The notes under the pieces: generated by a model
What the model saw: only the letters and a program-made list of their open reading frames with translations
Databases searched by the model: none
What the model was told of the DNA's origin: nothing
In this document: positions 41,781 through 51,400 of the stretch, in pieces
How the letters are laid out: every line of letters begins with the position of its first letter
Position numbering within the stretch: position 1 is the stretch's first letter
Source: an uncultured Prevotellaceae bacterium
GTDB lineage: Bacteria > Bacteroidota > Bacteroidia > Bacteroidales > Bacteroidaceae
DNA length: 64,000 bases
Direction: 5' to 3'
Assembly (NCBI GenBank): GCA_900317635.1
Contig: ONHN01000007.1
Span: forward strand, 1-64,000
Position numbers and translations under genes: made by a program

Positions 41781-43058
41781 ATGGCAAAATACGTCAATCC
41801 GTTGAAACTTGGCACGGTGTTGCGTAGCAAGGACAATCTGTTTCGCATTACCGACATTATCGGTCAGGGCAGTTTCGGTATTACCTACAGAGCGATGATG
41901 CCAGTCACGATACCTGGGCCGTTGGGCGCTGTGCGCTGCGAAGTGTCGGTTGCGGTGAAGGAGTTTTTTATGCGCGACCTTTGTGGACGTGAGGAGATGG
42001 GGCGTGTAGGGAAAGCGTCCAATCCGCAGTTGCACGCATACTATCGTGAACGTTTCCTTGAAGAGGCTCACAACTTAGCGCAGTTGCGTCATCCCGGTAT
42101 TGTGCGCGTCATGGATCGTTTCGAGACCAACAATACCAACTACTACGCCATGGAGTACATCGAGGGCATCAACCTCGGCGACTTCCTCAAGGCCCACGGA
42201 CAGCTGGCCGAGACCGACGCTATTGACGTTATCTGCGAAGTGGGCGAGGCATTGGCTTATATGCACAAGCATCGCATTCTTCACCTCGACTTAAAGCCCG
42301 GCAACGTGATGCGTCGGTGGGACGGCACGCTCATGCTTATTGATTTTGGCCTTTCAAAAGAATATAAGGACGAAGCTCCTATTAAGAGTGCTTCCATGGC
42401 ACTTGGAACGAAAGGTTATGCGCCTTTAGAGCAGGGTAAAGAGCTGCGTTTTTCGCCAGCCATTGATGTTTATGCTCTGGGTGGTGTGCTCTATAAACTC
42501 TTGACCAACGAAGCCCCTCCTCCTGCCGAGCAAATCAAGCAGAATGGTTTTCCTACGTATAAGTTTGAGGGTGTTTGCAGTCAGTCAGTGCAGTTGGCCT
42601 TGGCCAAGGCCATGATGCCCGAAGCTGCCGACCGTCCGCAGTCCGTGGCCGAATTCCTGCGGCTTTTACGGCCCGACTGGAAACCCGTGGCCGTTGTTGA
42701 GGGTGAGCCTCCCGTCCCTGCAAAGGCCGCAACTCCCGCCACGCCTACCCCTCAGCCCCCAGCCGACGAAGGCACACGCATCAATGTGCAACCGAATGCA
42801 GTGGCACCTGCTGGCGAAGAGGCTACGCAGCTACGTCCTGCCGCAACGCCCCAATCTTTCTTAGCTCCTCAAGAACAGGCTCCAAGCGCAGAGGTTGCCG
42901 AGGAGGCTGGTTTCAATAAGCGTACACTCTATTATATCTTGGCGGCAATCATAGGCTTGCTGCTGCTTTTAGTGGTAGGTGTTTACTCTTGTGGGGGGTC
43001 AGAGGAAGAGGTTGAGGCTCCTGCGGAGGTTCATCAAGTTGACAGCTTGCAGAGTTAG
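41781..43058 (+). CDS. Hanks-type Ser/Thr protein kinase, membrane-anchored
   Basis: This 425-residue protein has a kinase domain (~20-295): glycine loop GQGSFG (28-33), the ATP-lysine in VAVKEFF (K60), catalytic HLDLKPGN starting at 168 (Asp170, Lys172, Asn175) and IDFG near 188. The loop GTKGYAPLEQ is also present. HLD replaces the usual HRD, so it is a non-RD kinase and may not need activation-loop phosphorylation. A Pro/Ala linker with the motifs DEGTRINV and EEATQLRP (threonine-rich, candidate FHA ligands) precedes a membrane helix (~384-405). It is paired with the upstream FHA protein; the cognate phosphatase is probably the PP2C at 25209. Confidence 0.94.
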   Translation: MAKYVNPLKLGTVLRSKDNLFRITDIIGQGSFGITYRAMMPVTIPGPLGAVRCEVSVAVKEFFMRDLCGREEMGRVGKASNPQLHAYYRERFLEEAHNLAQLRHPGIVRVMDRFETNNTNYYAMEYIEGINLGDFLKAHGQLAETDAIDVICEVGEALAYMHKHRILHLDLKPGNVMRRWDGTLMLIDFGLSKEYKDEAPIKSASMALGTKGYAPLEQGKELRFSPAIDVYALGGVLYKLLTNEAPPPAEQIKQNGFPTYKFEGVCSQSVQLALAKAMMPEAADRPQSVAEFLRLLRPDWKPVAVVEGEPPVPAKAATPATPTPQPPADEGTRINVQPNAVAPAGEEATQLRPAATPQSFLAPQEQAPSAEVAEEAGFNKRTLYYILAAIIGLLLLLVVGVYSCGGSEEEVEAPAEVHQVDSLQS

Positions 43059-43090
43059 AGCAGTGCGTGATGCTACCACATAAAAAGGAT

Positions 43091-43124
43091 GTTGCCGCAA
43101 GCGAAAAGTTTGCGGCAACAGTCT
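43091..43124 (+). terminator. Terminator between the kinase and sufE genes
   Basis: A perfect 10-bp stem gttgccgcaa / ttgcggcaac (43091-43100 with 43110-43119) is followed by gtcttttta. It ends the kinase transcript and can also serve the convergent sufE gene. Confidence 0.9.
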
Positions 43125-43149
43125 TTTTAGGGGTGTGCGTGGAAGCCTC

Positions 43150-43575
43150 TTATGCCCGTTTAGCTTGGAAGGCCAGGGCGTAGTTGCGCATTTGGCGCAC
43201 CATGGCTAATAGTCCGTTGGCGCGGGTAGGGGAGAGGTGCTCTTCGAGGCCGATGCGGGGGATGAAGTAAAGGTCGGCATCGAGGATTTCCTGCGGCGTG
43301 TGGCCAGACAGCACGCGGATGAGCAGGCAGACGATGCCCTTCACGATGAGAGCGTCGCTTTCAGCGCGGAAGGTCAGCCGTCCGTCTGCGTTTTCATCGC
43401 AAACGAGCCATACGCGGCTTTGGCAACCGTCGATGAGGTTGCTTTCTGTTTTCTCGCTCTCTTGAAGCGGCTCTTGCTCTTCGCCTAAGTCTATGAGCAG
43501 TTGGTAGCGGTCCATCCAATCGTCAAGCGAGGTGAACTCTTCAATAATAGCGTCTTGTGTTTCGTTGATGGTCAT
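43150..43575 (-). CDS. sufE: Cysteine desulfuration protein SufE
   Basis: The 141-residue protein accepts persulfide sulfur from the desulfurase SufS for iron-sulfur cluster assembly. The sulfur-accepting Cys51 lies in LIDGCQSRVWL, and downstream family motifs ADSDALIVKG-like (ESDALIVKGIV) and PTRANGLLAMV are present. Length is standard. No sufS or sufBCD is adjacent. Confidence 0.95.
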   Translation of the reverse strand: MTINETQDAIIEEFTSLDDWMDRYQLLIDLGEEQEPLQESEKTESNLIDGCQSRVWLVCDENADGRLTFRAESDALIVKGIVCLLIRVLSGHTPQEILDADLYFIPRIGLEEHLSPTRANGLLAMVRQMRNYALAFQAKRA

Positions 43576-43699
43576 AGGAGGATTATTTTTAATGATGAGT
43601 GACGAGCCCCTCTTTCCCCCCTTACCCCTCTCTCCCCAAGAGGGCGATAGGGGAGTGGATACTACAAATGGTGATTATAGAGATTTTACGGGCATAGGT

Positions 43700-43808
43700 G
43701 GTGCGGGAGGTACCCAGTTCGGGATTTTTGCAGGCGAGACGCCTGCGTACCCAGTTAGGGCTACGCCGACAGTAAGCGCGGTTGAAAATTCGTCACTTGT
43801 CACTCGTT
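43700..43808. repeat. Composite dispersed repeat
   Basis: ggtacccagttcgggatttt, then the hairpin gcaggcg-aga-cgcctgc, then gtacccagttagggctacgc and cgtcacttgtcactcgttaa reproduce both dispersed families in one element. It lies between sufE and the M28 lipoprotein gene. Confidence 0.8.
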
Positions 43809-44796
43809 AACTTTCTTCTTCATACAGCACTTGTAGCAGCGTTTGTCCAACGGCGCGCAGTACGTCGCGGGAGATGAAGGCGGGCGTGTCCTGCGTAGTG
43901 TGCCACGTGGAGGAGAAGCCCATGCCGTTGTTGCTGATGATGTCGATGGTGGGAATGCCCGCTTTCTCGATGAGTGGGATGTGGTCGTCGATAGCGGCCA
44001 TGCCGTCGCGGCTGACGAACCAGTCGGAAGCTTCCGCCGTGACGGCGCAGCCCCATACGCGGGCTACAACCTCTTCGGCGTAGCGCTTTGAGTTTTGTTC
44101 GAAGAGAAATTGCGCGTCCTGTCCGCCAACCATATCGAGGAGGATGCCATAGGCGGGTTTTACGTAGCCTTCGGGCAGGTGTGTGGCGAAGTATTGGCTG
44201 CCTAAACACCAGTCGCTGCCGTCGGCGGGTCCTTCAGCCCATTCGGGTGCTCCGTAGTCTTCACAGTCGAAGCAAACGAAGTCGATGCCGACAGCAGGGT
44301 TTAGCTCTTTGAGGTTGCGGGCGATTTCCAGCATGACGGCTACGCCGCTGGCACCATCGTTGGCCGCCATGACGGGTTCGCGTCGTTTGCTCTCGTCGGC
44401 GTCTTGATCTGCCCAGGGTCGGCTTTCCCAATGCGTACAAATTAGCACGCGGCGTTTTGCGTCGGGCTTGTACTGCGCTATGATGTTGATGCAGCCCAGC
44501 TTATTGCCGTCCCAAGCCGTCAGCGTGGTGCGCTGTTCGCTAACATTGAGGCCGTAGGAGCGGAAGGTGGCGGCGATGAAAGCAGCACAGCTGTCGTGCG
44601 CAGCCGAGTTGGGTACGCGCGGCCCGAAGGCGCATTGCCGTTCGATGCTTGCAAAAGCCGAGTCGGCATTAAACTTCACGGGACAAACCTCTTCGGTGGT
44701 TGTTTCGCCACTGCCACTGTCGCCTCCCTTTTTGCAGGAGACGAGTGCGGCAAGCAGGGCCGTACACAATATTATATATATACACAAACGCTTCAT
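43807..44796 (-). CDS. M28-family lipoprotein, glutaminyl-peptide cyclotransferase type
   Basis: The 329-residue protein has a lipoprotein signal ending LAALVSC (Cys21). The M28 alpha/beta fold carries the zinc-binding pattern of glutaminyl cyclases: ICTHWESRPW, then the Asp in AANDGASGVAVMLE, the Glu in DCEDYGAPEW, and the His of DDHIPLIEKAGIP. Such enzymes cyclise N-terminal Gln to pyroglutamate on exported proteins, a common modification in Bacteroidales whose signal peptidase cuts before Gln. Several proteins here have predicted mature N-termini of Q (dsbD, GH92, Sel1, tagged protein). An aminopeptidase role is the alternative. Confidence 0.88.
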   Translation of the reverse strand: MKRLCIYIILCTALLAALVSCKKGGDSGSGETTTEEVCPVKFNADSAFASIERQCAFGPRVPNSAAHDSCAAFIAATFRSYGLNVSEQRTTLTAWDGNKLGCINIIAQYKPDAKRRVLICTHWESRPWADQDADESKRREPVMAANDGASGVAVMLEIARNLKELNPAVGIDFVCFDCEDYGAPEWAEGPADGSDWCLGSQYFATHLPEGYVKPAYGILLDMVGGQDAQFLFEQNSKRYAEEVVARVWGCAVTAEASDWFVSRDGMAAIDDHIPLIEKAGIPTIDIISNNGMGFSSTWHTTQDTPAFISRDVLRAVGQTLLQVLYEEES

Positions 44797-44816
44797 TTGT
44801 TTTGAAACTATTAATT

Positions 44817-44888
44817 GAAGTTACGAGTTACGAGTTACGAGTCTGGCTACACGCCGACGATAAGCGCATCTGCTACTTGTCACTTGTC
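44817..44888. repeat. gtgacgagt-family element
   Basis: gttacgagttacgagttacg, then ggctacacgccgacgataag, then cttgtcacttgtcaa. It is the same family as 41.6 and 47.3 kb and overlaps the last codons of the downstream minus-strand gene. Confidence 0.75.
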
Positions 44889-46665
44889 AAAGGTCGTTGT
44901 ACTTTACTGAGCCGCGATACTGCACTTGGCTCATCACGCGGATGAAGTTGCCGCCCCACAATCGGCGCAGCTGTGCGAGGTTGAGGCCTTCAGCCATTAG
45001 GCGGCGCGTGAGGTTGAGCATTTCGGCTTCGTTGTCGAGGCCAGGCACGCCGCCGTCGCCGTCGAAGTCTGAGCCAATGCCGACGTGGTCGATACCGGCT
45101 ACGTCAATCATGTGCATAATGTGGCGCACGGCATCGTCGATGGTGGCTTCTTCGCCTGGCGTGCGAAGGAAACCAGGGTAGAACGTGGCTTGTGCCACAC
45201 CCCCTCGTTCGGCCAGAGCGCGCAGTTGGTCGTCGGTAAGATTGCGCGTGTGGTCGCAGAGTGCGCGGCTGCTGCTGTGGCTGCATACGACGGGCACTTG
45301 CACCTCGGACAGCACATCGTAGAACGTTGTTTCGGCAGCGTGAGAAAGGTCTATCATCATACCCGTGCGCACCATTTCTTTCAGGACTTCGCGCCCGAAG
45401 GGGCTCAGTCCGCCCCACGACTTTTCAGACTTCATGGCCGAGTCGCAAATATCGTTGTCGCCGTTGTGGCACAGCGTCATGTATACCACTCCCCGGCGGC
45501 GAAAGCGTTCAACGTTTTGCACGTCGAGGCCGACGGCATAACCGTTCTCTATGCCCAGCATGATGCATTTTTTGCCTGTGTTCTTCAAGCGGAAAAGGTC
45601 CTTCGGCGTATAGGCTATCTGTACCCCCTTGGTGGTTTGCACCATGTCTTCTATCTCGTCAAGCAGGCTGTTAGCCTTCGCCGTGGCTGCAAGGAGCTCG
45701 TCGGTGCTGCGCCCTTCCTGTTTTAGGTAGGCTGCCATGATTACGGCATCCATACGTCCCTCGGTGAGTTTGTGCATATCAACTCTTACCATCGGGTCGC
45801 GGTGGTCGAAGTGGACGCCTTGTTCGAAGAACATCGGCGTGTCCACGTGGCTGTCCAGCGTGAGCACGGCATCGTGGACATCCTTGGCTTTCCTGAACGA
45901 TTCGCATTCCTCCACAAACCAGCGGAACAGCGGCAACTGCGATTTGTCGCCTTCGAGCAGGAAACATTCGGGGTGCCACTGCACGCCCAACACGCTCTTG
46001 CGCTCTGTGCTCTCCACGCATTCCGCCACGCCGTCGGCACTGCGCGCCGTGATGCGTAGCTTGTCGCCTGGAAGCCCGACGGCTTGATGGTGGAAGGAGT
46101 TGACGGCAAAGTGCGTTTGTCCGTAAATGTCAGCTATGAGGCTACCCTCTTCGGCCTGCACAAAGTGGGAGGCTACGCCGCGCGACATTTGCTGGCTGTG
46201 TTTTATCATCGGGTCCGTGGCCTCGTCGTCGGTGTAGATGTCTTGGCGTATGGTGCCGCCGAGGGCTACCGCCAGCATTTGTATGCCACGACAAATCCCG
46301 AGGATGGGTATCTGTCGGTCGTAGGCCAGCCGCGTGAGCAGGAGTTCGCTGCTGTCGCGCTTGGGGTTGATGCCACCTAAGGCACGCACGGGGTCTTCGT
46401 CAAGATAGAGGGGATTGATGTCGGCACCGCCAGAGAGCACCAGGCCATCGATGCGGTCGAGCAGGGTGAGCAGGAGGGGGGCGTTGTCGGTAGGCGGGAT
46501 GGCAACAGGTATGCCGCCCGCCGCCTCAATGCTGGTATAGTAGCCTTCGCCGAGTTCAAGGCCTCGGTCGCCAAAATTGCCCGTGATGCCAATGAGGGGA
46601 CGGGCCGCATGATTGGGGAAACGATTGATAGTAGCGGAGTAAGCCGCAGTCTTGTTGAAAAGCAT
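44887..46665 (-). CDS. Fusion of class I glutamine amidotransferase-like hydrolase (C26) and membrane dipeptidase (M19)
   Basis: The product has 592 residues from the ATG at 46665; 10 further upstream codons are unlikely. The N-terminal half (~20-250) is a PuuD-like gamma-glutamyl hydrolase with nucleophile Cys in GICRGIQML near 120 and His/Glu in VQWHPE. The C-terminal half (from ~268) is an M19 renal-dipeptidase-type zinc enzyme with SHVDTP (H-x-D), MIDLSHAAETT, CSHSSSRALCDH and GIGSDFDGDG. Both active sites look complete. The fusion suggests stepwise breakdown of gamma-glutamyl peptides such as glutathione or peptidoglycan fragments. No signal peptide is evident. Confidence 0.92.
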   Translation of the reverse strand: MLFNKTAAYSATINRFPNHAARPLIGITGNFGDRGLELGEGYYTSIEAAGGIPVAIPPTDNAPLLLTLLDRIDGLVLSGGADINPLYLDEDPVRALGGINPKRDSSELLLTRLAYDRQIPILGICRGIQMLAVALGGTIRQDIYTDDEATDPMIKHSQQMSRGVASHFVQAEEGSLIADIYGQTHFAVNSFHHQAVGLPGDKLRITARSADGVAECVESTERKSVLGVQWHPECFLLEGDKSQLPLFRWFVEECESFRKAKDVHDAVLTLDSHVDTPMFFEQGVHFDHRDPMVRVDMHKLTEGRMDAVIMAAYLKQEGRSTDELLAATAKANSLLDEIEDMVQTTKGVQIAYTPKDLFRLKNTGKKCIMLGIENGYAVGLDVQNVERFRRRGVVYMTLCHNGDNDICDSAMKSEKSWGGLSPFGREVLKEMVRTGMMIDLSHAAETTFYDVLSEVQVPVVCSHSSSRALCDHTRNLTDDQLRALAERGGVAQATFYPGFLRTPGEEATIDDAVRHIMHMIDVAGIDHVGIGSDFDGDGGVPGLDNEAEMLNLTRRLMAEGLNLAQLRRLWGGNFIRVMSQVQYRGSVKYNDL

Positions 46666-46737
46666 AAGTGTTGGGGGGAACCACAAAGAGCACAAAAGTC
46701 CACAAAGGGCACAAAGGCTCTCTTGCGCGGCTGTTAA

Positions 46738-46990
46738 TGTTTCATGTTTATTGAAACCACGAATGGAGCGAATGTTTTCGAATGAACACGAATACTTTCG
46801 CGCTGACGTGGAATGTTTAATGTTTCATGTTTATTGAAACCACGAAAGACACGAATGTTGAATGAATGAACACGAATACTTTCGCGCTGACGTGGAATGT
46901 TTAATGTTTCATGTTTATTGAAACCACGAATGGAGCGAATGTTTTCGAATGAACACGAATACTTTCGCGCTGACGTGGAATGTTTAATGT
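46738..46990. repeat. 83-84 bp tandem array, three copies
   Basis: Copies start at 46738, 46821 and 46905, each reading tgtttcatgtttattgaaac, cacgaa..., aatgaacacgaatactttcg, cgctgacgtggaatgttta. Copies 1 and 3 are nearly identical; copy 2 differs in the middle. Single copies occur at 39695-39740 and, inverted, at 60030-60120. It overlaps the 3' end of the DUF4491 gene. Confidence 0.92.
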
Positions 46991-47304
46991 TTATTGTTTA
47001 ATGTTTCATGTTTCATGTCTTTACAGGTGTGTGGCTTCTTCGGAAACCATCCGCGCTCCACGCGTTTCTTTTGTTCGAACAGTTCGAGGATGCTCCAAAA
47101 GCACGAGAAGCCCGTGATGGCGCAAAGCGGGCTGAAGAAGTGGCTTTCTATGCACAGAGCTGCGATAGTAAAACCTATACCTGCTAAAAGGAAAACCCAC
47201 CACGGGCGTGTCCCGAAGTGGTATTCCGTTTTGATGACAAGGGGATGAAACATCCCGATGATGAGAAAGGTGCAAAGCCCCAGCAGGGCTCCAGTCCAGT
47301 TCAT
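46984..47304 (-). CDS. DUF4491-family small membrane protein
   Basis: This 106-residue protein has three membrane helices (~5-22, 34-54, 58-78) with TRPWWVFLLAGIGFTIAALC and the family-typical SCFWSILELFEQKKRVERGW followed by FPKKP. Function is unknown. The last ~14 residues (DMKHETLNNKH) are encoded by the dispersed repeat at 46738-46990, so the repeat appears to have replaced or extended the original C-terminus. Confidence 0.85.
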   Translation of the reverse strand: MNWTGALLGLCTFLIIGMFHPLVIKTEYHFGTRPWWVFLLAGIGFTIAALCIESHFFSPLCAITGFSCFWSILELFEQKKRVERGWFPKKPHTCKDMKHETLNNKH

Positions 47305-47327
47305 GGGCCAAAATAGATTTTTTATTA

Positions 47328-47420
47328 AAGTGACAAGTGACGAGTTACGAGTAGGGCTACGCCGACGACAAGCGCGGGTGAAAACTCGTCACTTGTCACT
47401 TGTCACTCGTCACTCGTCAC
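47328..47420. repeat. Full-length gtgacgagt inverted-repeat element
   Basis: aagtgacaagtgacgagtta, then gggctacgccgacgacaagc, then actcgtcacttgtcacttgt and cactcgtcactcgtcac. The left and right ends are inverted copies of each other, giving the clearest example of this family (~93 bp). Confidence 0.85.
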
Positions 47421-47914
47421 TTCTTTTTTGTTTGTCTTGTCTTCTTTTCTTCTTCTGGTACGGGTACGGAGATTGTGCGCGTGAAGGTCTGTTCAAGCGA
47501 GATGAACGTTTCGGTTGATTTCACGCCTTCGATGCTTTGGATGCTTTTGCCCAACAGGTTCTTCAGGTGTTCGTTGTCTTTGCAATAGACTTTAACGAAG
47601 AGCATATAATGGCCCGTTGAGAAGTGGCATTCCACGATTTCGGGAATTTTCTCTAACTCCGTGGCCACCTGTCGGCACATGGAGGCGCGTTCCAGCGAGA
47701 TGTTCACGAAGGCGCAGGTGCTGAAGTTGACGGCGCGAGGGTCAACGTGGTAGCCTGAACCCGTGATGACACCCAACTTAATCAGGCGTTGCACGCGCTG
47801 GTGGATAGCTGCGCGGCTTACGCCGCATTCTTCTGCAACGTCTTTAAACGGGATGCGTGCGTTCTGCGAAATAATGCCTAAAATCTTTAGGTCAAGTTTA
47901 TCTACCTTTTCCAT
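47417..47914 (-). CDS. Lrp/AsnC-family transcriptional regulator
   Basis: The product has 165 residues from the ATG at 47914 (MEKVDKLDLKIL); the longer frame crosses the promoter. The N-terminal helix-turn-helix (1-60: NARIPFKDVAEECGVSRAAI, then HQRVQRL) and C-terminal RAM/AsnC effector domain (65-150: VNISLERA, STGHYMLFVKVY) are both complete. Lrp/AsnC proteins sense amino acids and regulate their metabolism. The Lys/Thr-rich tail (EEEKKTRQTKKK) is short and unusual. A TATTTTTG box (minus strand, plus 47938-47945) lies 24 nt upstream. Confidence 0.93.
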   Translation of the reverse strand: MEKVDKLDLKILGIISQNARIPFKDVAEECGVSRAAIHQRVQRLIKLGVITGSGYHVDPRAVNFSTCAFVNISLERASMCRQVATELEKIPEIVECHFSTGHYMLFVKVYCKDNEHLKNLLGKSIQSIEGVKSTETFISLEQTFTRTISVPVPEEEKKTRQTKKK

Positions 47915-48414
47915 ATTTCCATTGTTTTTGTCGGCTGCAAAAATAAAACAAAGTGCTCGCAAAGGGAAATAATTCGTGTAATAATAATCAAAGTGGCGGA
48001 AAAAAGGAACAATAATTGAAGAGAAGGAGCGAAAACTGGTGCTTGTCGCTCGTGGCAAGATAGGCTATGGCAGTGGGGGGGATGTCTGCGGCTCAGCACC
48101 CTCACTACACGTTAGCGCAGTAAAGGCTGTACTCAAAGTGGGATATGGTGGCGGTAGAGGTTTTCTAAAGTCGAAAGTGGTAAATTGCTTAAACATAAGA
48201 TGCTTGAACTTTCAGCCTTAAAACTGATCATTTGCTGTTCTGCCATATTTAAGGGTGCGGGTTTTATATACTTGACCAAATTCTTGTAGTTACAAACCCT
48301 TTTTGCTATTTTTGTCGCATTAAAACTGTGCGCTTTGTCATCGCGTCTATGCTTGTTAGGTGCATAGCTTTAATTTTCGAAGCGTAAACGCATACAATAA
48401 TAAATAATACACTT
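47915..48414. promoter_or_regulatory. 500-bp divergent intergenic region with promoters
   Basis: The minus strand has the Lrp-gene box at 47938-47945. On the plus strand TATTTTTG (48307-48314), with cTTGT about 20 nt upstream, is the likely promoter of the giant gene, leaving a ~95-nt leader. Between them (48040-48290) there is a 60-codon open frame without family features, not called. No repeat family is present. Confidence 0.6.
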
Positions 48415-51400
48415 ATGCTTTTTTCATTCATTAAACATCGCTTCGCGCACAATGCTGTGCTGCGAACGGCACTTTTGCTATTGCTCGTGGCCAGTGGCGG
48501 AAGGGCTTTGGCCACCCGTGGCACGAACGACAACACGAATGCACCCGAAGACGCGTGGCGCTATATGGCGATGCTTAACGGTACCGACCAAATGAAGTTG
48601 GAAATGCCATGTTATGACGATTCGGGCTACGACTCGTGGATTGACAAAGGCTACGTTTACATCACCATTGAGGGAACGGGCAACAAGGAGACACTCTTCT
48701 ACTACGAGAGCAGCGAAAAGTGGGACGACTTCCCCGACGTATGGGGCTATAAGGGCGTGGAAGGCAACATGGTGCTGAACCGCGACCAAAACTACTCCAG
48801 CATAAACGTAACCAACAGCAAGGAGAAGTGGTCAATTCCCAAAGTGAGCGGAACGAACTATAGCATGATACGGCTTACGTGGAGCATCCCCGACAAGTAT
48901 CGTGGCAAGAAGGTGACTATCTCATGGGACATTCATAAGACGGGTAACGGCCCCGCTGGTCCTGCGGGTGAGGCATCGATGAACATTTCCATCAACTCTT
49001 CTAACATTCAGATACCTGCTATGCCTGCGCCCGTCGTTCCAAGCGTACAGAATCCCATGCTTGGATACGATGCAGCGCACGCTGGGACGATGATGCTGGT
49101 ATATACGATGCCTTCAAGTGAAATCAGCAGCCTGACGGCCTATTACGTGGAGATGAACGGCGTTGACGAGCTGAACCGCATGAAGAAACTTGACCCCAAC
49201 GTGTCGGGCTACATCTATCTGCCCGTTGACCGTTGTTTCAAGAAATTCTATCTTGTGGCCAACTACAAGGATTCGGAAAAGAAAGACCGCACTTCGCAGT
49301 CGCAACCTTTCGACCTGCCTATGCTCCACAATGCATCGGGCTTAAGTGCTTCGCTCCTTAGTGATGGCAGGGTTGGGCTTAGTTGGACCGTGCCCGACCG
49401 CCATTGGCAGGACCTGATGACAGGCGACTTTTGGGAGATACAGCGGTGCACGTCCGATGTCCCTTCGCTCAACAGTCAGTGGACGACCATCGGACAGCTC
49501 TCTTATAATGTTGGTACACAACATTACGAATTCGTTGACGAGGATTTGATTTCAGCCTACGAAAACAAGCCTGTCCATTATCGGGTGCGCCGCAGCTGCA
49601 CCTCGCTTTGGGACTGGGCACCTGGCACCTTCGCCATTGTTCAATTGTCACCCACATTGTATCTGCCTTCCATACAGAGCGCCACCGTGGGACGCAACGT
49701 CTGGACCGACCAGCAGCACTCCCTTAACTTCAACTTTGCGATGGATGCACCGGGCCTGACGGTGAAGAGCGACGGCCTTTCTTACGACGATATGGGGCGT
49801 GTCGTCCTGCGCACGGCAAAAGACTGGAGCTCGTTTGCATCTTTGGTCAATAGCGGGCAAACAGGCTTGCATGCCATCATGGCTGCCGATATCGACTTGG
49901 GCAGGACGTTGCCCATGGTTGGAACAGCCACCCATCGCTATGTGGGAACTTTCGACGGCAATGGTCATACGCTGACATTCAACCCCGCGCCACCGACCGA
50001 AACCGACACTGTCGCTTTCACCGAGGAGTATGTTGCACCCTTCCGCTATGTGGAAGGAGCTACCCTGCGCAACTTGCACGTCACGGGCTCTATCAGCAGT
50101 AGTAAGAAATATATTGGCGGCCTCGTGGCACGAGTAACCGATGGTTCTGAACTCGCAATTGTGGGTTGTCGCTCTTCTGTCAGACTGATAAGCAGTGTCA
50201 AGGGAGATGCCACGAATGGTGGTTTCGTAGCCCATAGCCCAGGCCAAGCCAAGGTCACCATAGCCAACAGCCTATTTGACGGTTCATTCGAGGGATCGGA
50301 GTGCCATAGCAACGGCGGCTTGGTGGGGTATGCAGAAAGCAATGTGTATATATCGCACTGTTTGTTTGCTCCCACAAACCTCCTGACATTAACGGACAAC
50401 TGCGACAATTATGTGCGCACGCCCTACAGCCATTACTACCATGTGACGAATTGCTACAGCCTGAAATCCTACAAGATTGGTAGCGGCTCTGACATCATTG
50501 TGGGCGGCACGGAGACCGATAGCGAGGGTCGCTTCATCATCAATAGTGCCGACGACTGGAGAACGTTTGTCAGCAAGGTGAGCAGTGCTGGGGGGAAGGA
50601 AGTGAATGCCGTGCTGAATGCAGACATAAACATAGGAACTTCCGACCGCTTGAAGTCAACCTATCATGGCGTGTTTGATGGCAATGGTCACACCGTCATG
50701 CTAAGTCTTGCTGATACACAGGTTGAGTTTTTGGCTCTATTTCCAAGGGCTAAGGACTATACCATTAGAAACCTGCACGTCGCGGGAAGCGTAACCGGCG
50801 GAATACATAGTGCTGGTCTCGTAGGCCGTAGCGAATGCAGCAGTGGAAGTCGCAACTATATCCAAAACTGCCGAGTCAGTGCGATGGTGAATAGCAACAG
50901 CACGCATGCTGGCGGCTTTATAGGTCATGGTGTAAGTTCAAACAACTCAATTGACAACTGCCTGTTTGATGGAAAAATTAGCTTCTGGCTGGGCGGAGCC
51001 CAATACGCGGGTGCTTTCATAGGCTGGGAGAACGGCGGTACGGAAAACGTCGTGACAAACTGCCTTGAAAAAGGCTCTTACTCGGGTGTAGCACATACGG
51101 GCATGAACTATACCAGCAGTGGCACTGCGTATGGCAATGGTAATGCCAATCAGAACAACTGGTGCTATTCAAATTGGAGCGAAGCCAATAAGGTGGGCAC
51201 GTTGAAACCAGAAGAACTCATCATGAAACTCGGTTTCTCAGATTGGTCTGCTGCCAGCGGACAGGCAATCCCCATTATGTACAAATCGATGCTTGCCGAT
51301 CTTTCTAAGGCTGACCTTTTGAAGGCTTTAGGCAATGGTTGGCAACTCATTGGTGGCGGGCTGATGCCCATCATGAACACGAGCAAAGACCCAGCCCATG

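Noticed and set aside
48039..48221. 60-codon frame upstream of the giant gene
   Set aside because: It has no promoter box, no family resemblance, and a GTG-poor, Gly-rich composition without a signal peptide; not supportable.
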